A DNA stretch of 64,000 nt from Rhinopomastus cyanomelas (lineage: Eukaryota > Chordata > Aves > Bucerotiformes > Rhinopomastidae), in the NCBI GenBank assembly GCA_013400115.1, contig VXBP01008209.1, positions 1 to 64,000 of the forward strand, written 5' to 3'. The notes beneath the pieces were generated by a model. That model was given only the letters and a program-made list of their open reading frames with translations. It made no database searches and was not told the DNA's origin. Below, piece after piece: positions 31,870 to 42,545 of the stretch. The stretch's first letter is position 1; every line of letters starts with the position of its first letter. The translations under genes were made by a program, and so were the position numbers.

Positions 31870-33027
31870 GGCTGCGACCTCCAGATCTGAACCAACCCCT
31901 TCCCCACTGACCTCTGGGGCTCATCCGTGTGCCAAGCGGCTTCAGGCCGGCTGCTCCCAGCACGAATTAGGAGCCATTGAGGGCTGTAAATCATGGCTGT
32001 GCCTCGGTGGGACGGTGAAGGATCCTGGAGAAGCACCATGACATTGGTTATTGATCACACGCTGGGGATGGCGGCCTGTTCCCTTCGTCCCTGTTTAAGC
32101 AGCAGACTGGAAAAGGAGGGAGACAACGTCCTCTTTGCTGGGCTGGATCCCAGTCAGGATTAGGATTGGGATGGGATGGGAAGGGATGGGAAGGGATGGG
32201 ATGGGTTTCCCCTCCTCTACCGCTGCAGGAGCCCCACTGCAGGACCCAAATCACACAGTGAATGCTGGGGGGTGGCTTGGAGGGTCTCTTCTTCATGAGA
32301 AGGTAACTAGTTCAAACCAACAGGTTTCACGGAGCAGGAGCTTTGAGCAGCCTGTCACCAGGAAAGAGGGTTCTCATGATGCTGGGAACAAGCCCTGGCA
32401 AACCCCAGCAAGAGGAGCCCTGGCCCTGCAGAGCCCTGGGATGCCTCAGGCAATCGTAGGGAAGGCAGATATCTAGGGGTTTGGGGCAAGTTTGTGGCTT
32501 ATTGGGTTAAAACTGAGGCTAGATCCAACCCTGCTGCGTAGAAGTGGAGGGGAAGCTGCTGGAGGTGTCTCCCTGAAGCCAGAGGACAGGGCTTCACCAT
32601 CTGTCAGATGACAGGGAACTCACTCACGCACCCACCTGCAGCAGAGCTGATGACCCCAACTAAGAGCTTGTCCCTCACAGTTTCAAGACCTTCCTCTCCG
32701 CCCCTGTAGGTACCAGTCCTAAGGCTGAGTCACTAGACAGGGCTCCTGGTCCACGTGGATGTCGTCCCCCTGGCCCAACCAGACCCCCAAGGTCCCTCCT
32801 TCCCCACTGTCTCCATACCCCAGGGTAGGTGGGACTTGCCTGCCCCCTCTGCCAAAGCCAGAGGTTCCCAGAGCCCAGGAGGCTGAGCAGGGTCCATAAC
32901 CACCCCTTCCATGAGCCTGAGGGAGCATCCTGGCAGCATGGGGAGGGTCAAGACCCAACTGAGATTCTAAGACTAGACAGTGCACTTGAGTGGCTCCCTG
33001 GTGTCTTTTTAGATGACGGTCACTGGA
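31870..33027. other. Intergenic sequence, CACNA1I to B9D1
   Basis: Unique DNA apart from the GGGAT microsatellite at 32163; no gene recognised. Confidence 0.6.
32163..32207. repeat. GGGAT/GGGAA microsatellite
   Basis: About nine 5-base units (gggat and gggaa mixed) in the CACNA1I-B9D1 intergenic region. Confidence 0.9.
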
Positions 33028-33375
33028 CAACAGGATGATTGGGGCTGGAGAAGCCCTCTGAGCTCAGCCAGACCAGACCAGCACCAACCATCACCCCACT
33101 GGCCACACCAGTAAGGGCGCTAAGCGTCACAGCCACGCTGGGCTTCAACACCTCCAGGGATGGCGACTCCCCCACTGCCCTGGGCAGTCCAGTCCAGGCT
33201 CTGGTCACCCTTTCCATCAGGAAGGGCTTCCTGACATCCAACCCAACCCTCCCCTGGTGCAGCTTCAGGCTCTGCCCTCTCATCCTGGCACTAACTGCCT
33301 GGGAGAAGAGCCCGACCCCCACCTGACTCCAACCTCCCTTCAGGGAATTGTAAAGAGGACGAAGGTCCCCCCAGA
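33028..33375 (-). mobile_element. CR1 3' fragment
   Basis: Antisense; gctggagaagccctctgagc through ccctcccctggtgcagcttc. A 40-base sense piece follows at 33460-33500. Confidence 0.9.
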
Positions 33376-34046
33376 CACAAAACCCTAGAGCAGGGCCATC
33401 AGCACAAACCTGGCCATGACCCAGCTCACAGAGAAACCAGCTTCTCATTGACTTCTCTGGAGACATTTCAAACCCACCTGGTCATGTTCCTGTCACCCTC
33501 CTGCCTTCATGGGGAGAATCTCCTGGCGCTGGTCTCAACTCCTCCGGCAGCTGGACATCATTTACCTGGGTAAAATCAAAAACCTCCTTGAACTGGCTCT
33601 CTGCTCACTCTGGGGCCACTGGTAGCCAAGTTAAGTGTTTATCAAACAGCCTCGCTGGCTGCACTGGGCGGCTGCTCCAGGCTGGTTTTTGTTTTCCACC
33701 TCCCCTGGTAGTTCCCAGCTTCTGAGGAGCTGGGGAGCACGGATTCTGTTCCTGCCATTCCCTGCTCTTGGCCAAACGTGGCTGCTGGAAGAGAAGAGGA
33801 ACCCAAAACCCAAACAAAACCTGGCAGAGGGTGGTTTTGTGGAAGGTGGAAGGTGTTTTTCAGTGAGATGATAGTTCACTCTCAGACCTGTAGGAACCAC
33901 TCCAACCCCTCTCAAGAGGTGAGACCTTGGGGTCTTCCATTGCCTGAAGGAAGGAGCCCAGCAACAAAGGGTTGACTGTGTGACACTGCAGACACCACAG
34001 TCATCTCCAGAAGGAAGATATCTCCTGAAGGAAATCTTGGTAGACC

Positions 34047-34490
34047 ATGGAATCATTACAAGAGACCTCCAAGATGACCCAGTCCAAACAGCAACCCATC
34101 CCCAATCTGCCCACTAAACACTGTTCCCCAAGGCCACAGCTACTGGGGGCTTGAACCCACCCAGGGATGGCAACTCCCTCTCTCCCTGGGCAGCCTGCTG
34201 CAAGCCCCGAGCACTCTGCCAGGGGAGAGATTTCTCCTGATGGCCAACTCAACTGTCCTGTGGGGCAACTTGAGGCTGTCCAATGCCCCTGCCAGAGCAG
34301 CATCGCCTAGACCCAGTCGCACAGGAACATGGCCAAGTGGGTTTTAAACGTCTCCAGAGAAGGAGAAGATTGGAAGGGACCTCAAAAGATCATCCAGTCC
34401 AATCCCCCTGCCCTGTCGCTGGGAGAAGAGACCGACCCCCAGCTCTCTGCACCCTCCTCTCAGGTAGCTGCGGCCAGCAAGGTCTCCCCT
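34047..34490 (-). mobile_element. Nested antisense CR1 fragments
   Basis: An older copy (34047-34290) followed by tail and body pieces of a younger type (ggaagggacctcaaaagatc at 34373). Confidence 0.85.
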
Positions 34491-34832
34491 CAACGTGAGG
34501 ATGAGGACAAGGGCTGAGGAGCCGCCCCAGCCCCGTGAGCAAGGTCTCCAGCCCGATCACAACCAGGCACCGAGCGCTTCCGTCGTTCCTTCCGTCGTTG
34601 CCTGGAGGATGTGGTGGCAATCAACTCCCGCTGGGACCGCTCCGAGCGAGGGGAGCATCCTCCTGGCTGCGGGAAGGAGATGGAGGGATGAGCCGCAGCA
34701 GATGGTGCTGAGGTCCACGTGGGCGTTGGAGCTTCCTGAGCGCCTCAGCGGGGAGACAGTGAGACCTGGTCAGCAGATTTCAGCTCTGCACATCCATCTG
34801 CCTCATTAGCACACGAAATTCACCCCCTCCTT

Positions 34833-34853
34833 CTAATTAGAGCCGCTAATTAA
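34833..34853. promoter_or_regulatory. Paired homeodomain-type sites (weak)
   Basis: ctaattag and ctaattaa, 13 bases apart, in CR1-free intergenic sequence about 0.7 kb upstream of B9D1. The motif is short and conservation was not checked. Confidence 0.25.
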
Positions 34854-35198
34854 AGCTGCACAACCCCATCCCCTCCCGCCGCGGACACCCGTCTGGCTCC
34901 TCTAACGCTGGTGGGGAACCAGCGACGCCAGCGACCTCGGGGAGGTCTGTTTGAGGGTGACCCTCCGGCACCACAAATGCCACCATTTGCCATCGATCCC
35001 GAAGGCTTTTTCCTCGGCTGGAAACCCTCGTGGGGTTTCTGGTCGGGTTCCTCAGGAACCGACGGCGGAGCCGCCAGGACCGAGCCAGCAGCATCATCTA
35101 GTGGCCGTGGCCGTGATGCTCGGGAGGAGGCTGCGGGGACCCACCGAGCTCGTTAATGGTCGAAAGTCGCGCTAAAACGAAAAATATTAGAAAGACTA

Positions 35199-35252
35199 CG
35201 TTTTAAAATAACAACTTTAAAATAATACCTTTAAAATTAATATTTTAAAACA
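35199..35252. repeat. AT-rich tract with four TTTAAA palindromes
   Basis: Degenerate repeats of ttttaaaata, isolated in otherwise GC-rich DNA about 300 bases upstream of the B9D1 start. Confidence 0.7.
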
Positions 35253-35479
35253 GTTCGGTAAGTTAGAGGGTGGAGGAGCGAGAAGGTGGGAGGGAGAGCG
35301 AGAAGATGGATTAGGTGACCCCAAACCGGGCTGTGAGCGGGACGTGGCTGCGGGGGATGAGGGAAATGCTTAACCCAGGGGGTGTGATCCCGGCCACATT
35401 TTGGGGAGCTTTGCCCCGCTTTGGCGAGTTCGCGAAAGGTCCGTTCCCGACGCGGTTTGGCCCCTGCGCCGCCCCGTCC

Positions 35480-35493
35480 GTCCCCGTGGCAAC
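35480..35493 (+). promoter_or_regulatory. B9D1: RFX X-box-like site of B9D1
   Basis: gtccccgtggcaac fits the ciliary X-box pattern GTNRCC-N(0-3)-RGYAAC with one mismatch in the left half-site and a perfect right half-site (ggcaac). It ends 19 bases before the ATG. RFX factors drive many cilium genes, and B9D1 is one such gene. Confidence 0.6.
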
Positions 35494-35512
35494 GCGGCCC
35501 CGCCCCCGCGCC

Positions 35513-35578
35513 ATGGCCGCTCCCGCTGGCGCCGGGGTCTTCCTGCTGTCGGTGAGCGGCGAGATCCAGAGCGGAGAG
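35513..35578 (+). CDS. B9D1: B9D1 coding exon 1
   Basis: Start codon in ccatgg context; 22 codons ending IQSGE at phase 0 before gtgagg. Confidence 0.95.
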
Positions 35579-38500
35579 GTGAGGGGCACCGGGGGGTCGG
35601 GATTTGCTCCGCCAGCCCTTCCGGGACGCCCCTGGCCTCAGCCCGCATCCCCAGCGCTTTGCAGCCCCTCCTGGCACGGAGGCCCTGGGCAGCCTCTTCC
35701 ACCGCCCAGAGACCCTTCGGGGGAACAGATTCGCCCTCCTGTCCAGCCCGAACTGACCCTGCTGCAGCTGGAGGCCATTTCCTCTTGTCACAGCTCTCCG
35801 CGGTTGGTTGAGCTCTGAGGCTGGGCCCTCAGGGCTCCCCCCCACCACCCTCCCAGCCCCCTCAGCCTCTCCCTGCGCTCCAGCCCCTTCCCCAGCCCGT
35901 TGCCCTTCCCCGGACACGCCGCAGCCCCTCAGTGACCTCCTGCAAACACTTGACTCCAGGATTTGAGATGGGTCCTCCCCAGTGCCCAGTTATGGGGGGG
36001 ACAGTCCCTGTCCTGCTCCTGGCCACTCCAGTGCTGACACAACCCAGATGCTGATGGTCTTCTTGCCCACCTGGGCACACACTGGTCCATCTCCAGCCAC
36101 TGGTGACCAACCAGAAAAGGACCCCCAGGTCCTTTTCCTTGGGCAATTTCCAGCCACTCTGCCCAAACCTGGAGCTCTGCAGGGGTTTTGGGGTGACCCA
36201 CATGTGACACCCAGCACTCGGCCTTGCAGAACCTCAGACCACTGGTCTCAACCCATAGCTGCAGCCCCTCCGACCCCCTCTGTGGAGCCTCCCTACCCTC
36301 AACCCATAGCTGCAGCCTCTCCAAACCCCTCTGTGGAGCCTCCCTACCCTCAACCCATAGCTGCAGCCTCTCCAACCCCCTCTGTGGAGCCTCCCTACCC
36401 TCAAGCAGACCTGCACTCCCACTCAGCTTGCCGCTGTCTGCGTACTGACTGAGGGTGCACTCTACCAGGTCACAGAACTGGACCCAGTACAGAGCCCTGG
36501 GGAAGCACCCCTGGTGCCCCAGTAATTCCTAGCCAACACAGCCTCTCTCTCCCACAGTTCCCCGAATTTGATGACCTCTACTGCAAGTTCTGCTTCGTCT
36601 ACGGCCAGGACTGGGTTCCCACAGCGGTAAATGCTCCCCCACCGGGCTCCCCAGCAGTGGAGTGGGCTTAGCACAGCACCCTGGCCCCTGCTGCTTTCTC
36701 CCCCCAGGGTCTGGAGGAGGGCATCTCCCAGATCACCTCCAAGAGCGACGTCGCGCCCACCACGCTCGTGTGGAACTTCCCCCTCGACATTACCTTCAAG
36801 AGCACCAACCCGTTCGGCTGTGAGTGCCGGGGAGGTGGGATCCAGCTCGCTGACGGGGCAGCCCCCCTCACGGATCTCCTCTTGCAGGGCCACAGATCGT
36901 GGTGAGTGTCTACGGCCCGGACTTCTTCGGGAACGACGTGGTCAGAGGGTATGGAGCTGTTCACGTGCCCTTCACACCTGGGAGGTGAGCTGACAAACGT
37001 GGCTTTCCCCCGGTTGCTGGGTGCTTTGAGAAACACAAATGTTTCCTTCTCTCCTTCATCACATTTCGTACAGAGAAGCTGGATCTTCTAGCTGCAGCCC
37101 CTCGCTCTCAGCACTCCCTGGACTTCCGTTGTCCCACTGTTTCTGGACAGGCTGGGTCAATGGGGCCAGCAGGATGAGGCTGAACAGGGCCAAGAGCAGG
37201 GTCCTACACTTTGGCCACGAGAACCCCCTGCAGCTACAGATGGGGATGAGGAGCTGCAGAGCAGCCTGGCAGAGAGGGACCTGGCAGTGCTGGGTGACAG
37301 CCGGCTGAACAGGAGCAAGCAGGGTGCCCAGGTGGTCCAGAAGGCCAGTGGAATCCTGGCTTGAATCAGCAGTAGTGTGGCCAGCAGGGATAGGGACATC
37401 ATTCTCCCCCTGTACTGGGCATGGGGAGGCCTCCCCTCCAGTACTGGGGGCAGTGCTGGGCCCCTCACTTCAAAAAAGAGATGGAGGGGCTGGAGCAGGT
37501 CCAGAGGGGCAAGGAAGCTGGAGAAGGGACTGGAGGGAAAGGCTGGTGGGGAGAGGCTGAGGGAGCTGGGGGTGTTTAGCCTGGAGGAGACTCAAGGGGG
37601 GACCTTCTCCCAGGCAACCAGCACCAGGATGAGAGGGCAGAGCCTGGAGCTGCCAGGGGAAGGTTAGTTTGGATGTCAGGAAGCCCTTCCTCAGGGAAAG
37701 GGGGATCAGAGCCTGGACTGGGCTGCCCAGGGCAGTGGGGGTGTCCCCACCCCTGGAGGTGCTGCAGGACAGCCTGGCTGTGGCCCTGAGTGCCCTGGTG
37801 TGGCCACTGGGGTGGTGCCAGGTCCTGGTCTGGTCTGGCTGAGCTCAGAGGGCTCCTCCAGCCTCAGTGATTCTGTGAAAAGGAGGAAGAAACACTCTGT
37901 GCAAGCAAACCTCTCTGAGTCAGTCAGCAGTCTGAGGGGTTTAAAGCCCAGTGCCAGGAGCTGGTTCATTACTCCCCAAGTTCTGTCTCACGTTTCCTTT
38001 AGGCACACGAGAACCATCGCGATGTTCGTCCCCGACTCCACATCGAGGCTGCAGAGGTTTACAAGGTAAATAAATCAGCACTTTGGGGTGGATTTGCTTG
38101 CAAGTCCTGCTTGCTCTGAGCCTGAAAGGTGCTGCTGACAGGTCCGCAGGTGTGAAGAGCAGAAACAGAACGGAAAGATCCTGTCTAGCCCCGAAATAAC
38201 TCGGCTTTTGCGTTATCTGTATGAAATTGGTTTCATTTTATCCCCTTAGAGAGGCAGAACTTGGATCCAAGTAAGTCAGTGATGAAGCAAATCAGTCTCC
38301 AAAGCTCTCTGCTGCCAACAAAGCCTCATCACCCCCACCCCCCAAGACTGTGTCCAACCCAAGCCCTAGTGAACCCATCCAACCATGTTCTGCTTTCTTC
38401 TCCTAGCTGGTTCACCGGGAGACGGCCGGAGTTTACTGACCCCAAAGTGGTAGCACAAGGAGAAGGAAGAGAAGGTGAGTCCCTGAGTACCCACGGCTTG

Positions 38501-38757
38501 GCCAAGCTGGTCTTTTGCCACACTGATGCCAAAGACCAGTGGTTCTTCCTACCTGGAAGGTCGACAGCTGCTCCAAAACCTCTCCAAACCACTTCTTCCT
38601 CCTCCTCCTAGCGACGAGGGTGCGATCCCAAGGCTTTGTGACCATCTGCTTCAACGTAGTGACCAAAGACATGAAGAAGCTGGGCTACGACGTGAGCCCG
38701 AGCAGCGTGCAGAGCCCTTCCGCGGTGCCGCTCACCGAAGGGCTCCCCAGGTACTGA
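35513..38757 (+). CDS. B9D1: B9 domain-containing protein 1, complete, 7 exons
   Basis: Component of the tectonic/MKS complex at the ciliary transition zone, which gates membrane-protein entry into cilia and supports Hedgehog signalling. Exons: 35513-35578, 36558-36626, 36708-36819, 36888-36984, 38003-38065, 38407-38474, 38612-38757. All splice sites are GT-AG and the frame closes (621 bases, 206 residues; the human protein is about 204). The B9 domain fills most of the chain: FPEFDDLYCKFCFVYGQDW, LEEGISQITSKSDV, WPQIVVSVYGPDFFGNDVV and GAVHVPFTPGR, with the conserved GFVTICFNVVTKDMKKLGYD at the end. The ATG was chosen because it lies in the CpG promoter and gives the expected short N-terminus MAAPAGAGVFLLSVSGEI. 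Intact, with no frameshift. Convergent with EPN2. Confidence 0.98.
35685..36500 (-). mobile_element. Old CR1 fragment filling most of B9D1 intron 1
   Basis: Antisense, diverged; ggccatttcctcttgtcaca, ccccaggtccttttccttgg and tggacccagtacagagccct. Carries the 51-bp triplication. Confidence 0.85.
36247..36399. repeat. 51-bp tandem triplication inside a CR1 copy
   Basis: Unit begins ctcaacccatagctgcagcc; copies at 36247, 36298 and 36349 with two or three differences, in B9D1 intron 1. Confidence 0.95.
36558..36626 (+). CDS. B9D1: B9D1 coding exon 2
   Basis: 23 codons, FPEFDDLYCKFCFVYGQDWV then PTA; acceptor cccacag, donor gtaaat. Confidence 0.97.
36708..36819 (+). CDS. B9D1: B9D1 coding exon 3
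   Basis: GLEEGISQITSKSDVAPTT, then LVWNFPLDITFKSTNPFG; splits the following Trp codon. Confidence 0.97.
36888..36984 (+). CDS. B9D1: B9D1 coding exon 4
   Basis: Completes the Trp codon, then PQIVVSVYGPDFFGNDVVRG and YGAVHVPFTPG. The next intron contains a CR1 copy of about 0.7 kb. Confidence 0.97.
37152..37878 (+). mobile_element. CR1 3' fragment in B9D1 intron 4
   Basis: Sense, about 0.73 kb; caagagcagggtcctacact, ggcagagagggacctggcag, and the tail with tgagctcagagggctcctcc. Confidence 0.95.
38003..38065 (+). CDS. B9D1: B9D1 coding exon 5
   Basis: RHTRTIAMFVPDSTSRLQRF and T, split codons at both ends; acceptor ccttta|g, donor gtaaat. Confidence 0.97.
38407..38474 (+). CDS. B9D1: B9D1 coding exon 6
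   Basis: SWFTGRRPEFTDPKVVAQGE and GRE; phase 1 out before gtgagt. Confidence 0.97.
38612..38757 (+). CDS. B9D1: B9D1 coding exon 7 and stop
   Basis: ATRVRSQGFVTICFNVVTKD, MKKLGYDVSPSSVQSPSAVP and LTEGLPRY, then tga. The last 20 residues are variable in this family. I see no AATAAA in the next 300 bases, so the 3' UTR end is unknown. Confidence 0.96.
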
Positions 38758-39224
38758 GCTGGGGCGTCCCGAAGGCCCTCGGACAAGTTCAGCACCTGGG
38801 GGCTTCTTGTGGCAAAGAGAAAGGAGTTTCTGACTGAACTGAGACCATTTCACTCGCTCCAAGAGAAGCACAGGCTGGTGAGGCTGTGGAGTTCACCCGT
38901 CCAGCAAACAGAGGCTGCAGTGTTGTGTAAATAACAACTGATCTCTGGGATTCACCTGAGCAATTCAAAACAAGCCCTCAACAGAGTGTTTTTCTAACAG
39001 CCTTTATACCCTTCAGGAACAGGATCAGTGTCACAGCTTTCCTGTGCTGAAAACGTTGTAAACTGAGTTCTTTTCTGTTAACAGAGGGGGGTTTTGTGGA
39101 GTAAACTCTGAGTGCAGTCACAGCAGCGTTTAGCTCCAACCCAGGTAGCAGAGGGGCTGCACAGGAGAGTAGGGGCCTTCTCCTCGCCCCAGCAGGTCTC
39201 TCCAGCCAGTACCTCACACTGAGA

Positions 39225-39310
39225 ATGTGACTGGATGGGGCTCTGAGCAGTCTGTTCTCCTTAGAAATGGCCCTGTTTGTAGCAGGGGGGGTTGGACTGG
39301 ATGACCTTTG
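39225..39310 (+). mobile_element. CR1 3' end
   Basis: Sense; ttggactggatgacctttg at its end. Confidence 0.75.
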
Positions 39311-39439
39311 CAAATGAACTACTGGGGCCTTGAAACACAAGTCCCAGCCCCTCAGGCTGGGCGGCAGAGCCTGCTGGTCACGCACCAGTTCCAGCAGCCA
39401 GTTACCCTTGTTGGGGTAGCAGGACAAGCAGGAGTCAGC

Positions 39440-40010
39440 AATGGCCCCTGGTGGCCAAGAAGGCCAGTGGCATTGTGGGGTGGATTAGAAGGGGGTGGTT
39501 AGTAGATGGAGAGAGGTCACATCTGTCCAGTTCTGTGCCCCTCAGGTCCAGGAGGATACAGAGCTGCTGGAGAGAGCACAGTGCAGGGCCACAGAGATGA
39601 TGAAAGGAGGGGAGCATCTCCCTGCTGAGCAAAGGCTGAGGGAGCTGGGGAAAAGGAGCCTGAGGGGTGACCCCATGGATGTTGATCAAGATGTGAAGGG
39701 TGGGTGTGAGGAGGATGGAGCCAGGCTCTGCTCAGGGGCACCCAGTGACAGGACAAGGGGCAGCGGGTGTTAGCTGGAGCAGAGGAGGTTCCACATCAGT
39801 GTGAGAAGGACCTTGTTCCCAGGGAGGGTGCCAGAGCCCTGGCAGGGGCTGCCCAGGGGTGGTTGTGGAGTCTCCTTCTCTGGAGACATTTCAAACCCAC
39901 CTGGTCACGTTCCTGTGCGACTGGATCTGGGGGATCCTGCTGTGTCAGGGGGACGGGACTGGATGATCCTTCAAGGTCCCTTCCAATCCCTAGTGCTCTG
40001 TGATTCTGAT
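39440..40010 (+). mobile_element. CR1 3' fragment, about 570 bp
   Basis: Sense; one of the most complete young-type copies, tail ccaatccctagtgctctgtg. Confidence 0.95.
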
Positions 40011-40852
40011 CCACAACTGGATAACTCCAGCTCCTGGGGAGGTGGTGGCGATGGCTGTTAGTCCCCAAGTACAACATGCAGGTGCAATGCTGGGATCACA
40101 CAACAGAACCCTTTTCCAGGGGTGCCCATGGAAGATTCCTCATCTCTTCCTCTTCTCTCCCTGCCCTGTTGTCGTCGATTTTGCGCTTCCCGTAAGGCTC
40201 CTCCACCACTTGCCTTGGCGACTGCCGGCACCTCCAGCCTGACTCACGCTGGGATCCAAATCCTTCAGCATTTCCTGTTGGCTCGCAGGACACCCGAGGA
40301 ATTTTGTTCCCTTTTCAAACTCTTCAGGAAGCAGTTTCCAGCAGCAGCAGGAGCAAGATCTCTGCTTGAAATCCTTGCGAGCCAACCCCTAAACCTAGAC
40401 AGTCACCTGCCCCCGCTCCCGTGAGGGCAAACCCACACAACACAGATGGGTTTTTTGATCCTTCGTGGTTGTTAAAACCCTCAATCCTTCCTTCAGGGCC
40501 TTTCTGTGTTTGGCAGAGGGTTGGCAGCTGCTTGGAGGGGGTCCGTGCAGAGCGAGGACAGGCGTGACGCGGCGCTGCCAGCGCGGGCGACGGCCACGAG
40601 GGAGGGATTTATGACCCGTGAGCGATTCATGACCTGCTCCTCGCAGCCAGTGGTGAAGGTTGGAAGAACCCCCGTGCTTCACAAACAGCCCAAACCCAGC
40701 CTTGCTGCAGTGGAGGCTCAGAGAAACCTCCTCTCTCCTGCTCTCGCTGGTTAATCATTCTCCCTTTTATTCAAACCTGACGTTTCCTCAACCCCACGGC
40801 AGCAGCACGGGGCTGCCAGCCAGCCCTGCAGCTCCTGGTGTGTTACAGTAAA
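40011..40852. other. Intergenic sequence, no feature recognised
   Basis: Unique-looking DNA between CR1 copies downstream of B9D1. Confidence 0.6.
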
Positions 40853-41173
40853 TCACAGTCACGGGACATTAGGGGTTGGAAGGGACCTGGAAAGATCAGC
40901 CAGTCCCATCCCCCTGACACAGCAGGATCCCCTAGATCCAGTCACACAGGAACAGCCCAGGAGGGTTTGAAATGTCTCCAGAGAAGGAGACTCCACAACC
41001 CCCTGGGCAGCCCCTGCCAGGGCTCTGCCACCCTCCCTGGGAACAAGGTCCTTCTCACACTGATGGGGAACCTCCTCTGCTCCAGCTCACACCCGCTGCC
41101 CCCTGTCCTGTCACTGGGTGCCTCTGAGCAGAGCCTGGCTCCATCCTCCTCACACCCACCCCTCACATATTTA
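40853..41173 (-). mobile_element. CR1 3' fragment
   Basis: Antisense young-type copy; gggacctggaaagatcagcc through ccatcctcctcacacccacc. Confidence 0.95.
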
Positions 41174-41512
41174 TAGTCTCTCTGGCAGTGGCCATTTCCC
41201 TCCTCATTCCTAAGAATCCCTCATTTCCTAAGAACAAAATCCTACTCAGAACACAAGTCCAGACACAGGGGGAGGATTCAAGGCCATCAAAAGGCAGAGA
41301 GAGAGAGATCTGCCAGAGGAAAACAAAGCCTGTGAGATCGTGTGGGACCTTGTTGAGGCTGCTCTCTGCTCCCCAGGTCTGGAGGAGCTGTGCAGAGAGC
41401 AGCCCAGCAGGACTCTGCTCCCTGCAAGGGAGACTGCTCCTGTCACCCCCGTGGGAGGGGGACAACCAAGGGCACAGTCTGACCAGCAGCTGGGGAAGCA
41501 AACCCTGCAGAA

Positions 41513-41650
41513 CCACAGGTACCAGAGACTCGCGGGCTGGTTTGGGTGGGAGGGATGTTCAAAGCTCCTCCAGTGCCACCCCCCTGCAGAGAGCAGGGCC
41601 ATCCCCAGCCAGAACAGGTTGCTCTGCCGGCCTCGCAGCAGAGGGCTGCA
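41513..41650 (-). mobile_element. Old CR1-like 3' end
   Basis: gggctggtttgggtgggagg and ctcctccagtgccaccc, then agagcagggccatccccagc; diverged. Confidence 0.55.
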
Positions 41651-42032
41651 CCCTCAGAGCAGCTGTTCTGGAGAAACAATAAAACCTGGGCAGTCTGCAG
41701 GAGCAGAGGTTTGCAGCCCTTTGTACCAAAACCAGAACCAGCAGCACCAGCTCCTGCCCTCCCGTGCCAGTCTCCAACCCTCAGGAGGGTCTAGGAGGTC
41801 ACCAACAACAATTAACTAACGAGGCTGCACAAAGGACCATCTGAGTTTCTCCTGTTCCCACGTGGCAATCGCTCTGTGAAATGGTGCCAGCTGCCCTGCC
41901 ACCGGCCCCTTGTGCTGGGAGCACTGGGCAGACACCCAGCAGTTCTGAACTACAAACTGGGCACCAGTGAGCGCTGGAGAAGTCGTCTTTGCCCTGAAGC
42001 TACCAGGGCTCTTTTACAGCAGCAGAATCAGA

Positions 42033-42545
42033 TTCATTGAATTACTGAGGCTGGAGAAGCCCTCTGAGCTCAGCCAGCCCAGCCCAGGATCTAACATCAC
42101 CCCAGTGGCCACACTCAGGCCACAGCCAGGCTGTCCTGCAGCACCTCCAGGGGTGGGGACTCCCCCACTGCCCTGGGCAGTCCAGCCCAGGCTCTGATCA
42201 CCCTTTCCATGAGGAAGGGCTTCCTGACATCCAACCTAACCCTCCCCTGGCAGCTCCAGGCTCTGCCCTCTCATCCTGGTGCTGGCTGCCTGGGAGAAGA
42301 GCCTGACCCCCACCTGACTACAACCTCCCTTCAGGGAGCTGGAGAGAGGGAGAAGGTCCCCCCTGGGTCTCCTCTTCTCCAGGCTCAACACTCCCCGCTC
42401 CCTCAGCCTCTCCCTCCAGTCCTGTCCCCAGCCTTGTTGCTCCTCTGGACCTGCTCCAGCCCCTCCATCTCTGTCTTGAAGTCAGAGATGCCCCAGTACT
42501 GGAGGGGAGACCTCCCCAGTGCCCAGTCCAGGGGGAGAACAACGT
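42033..42545 (-). mobile_element. CR1 3' fragment
   Basis: Antisense, about 0.5 kb, same subfamily as 24434 and 61403. Confidence 0.95.

Larger units (their letters stand above)
35270..35660 (+). promoter_or_regulatory. B9D1: CpG-rich promoter region of B9D1
   Basis: Sharp rise in CG dinucleotides around the B9D1 start, with no TATA box and a GC-box (ccccgccccc at 35498-35507) just upstream of the ATG. It directly follows an AT-rich tract. No divergent gene is visible on the other strand. Confidence 0.8.

Noticed and set aside
31225..34490. A gene in the CACNA1I-B9D1 interval
   Set aside because: The frames here are translations of CR1 fragments; the remaining unique DNA shows no splice-consistent coding exon.
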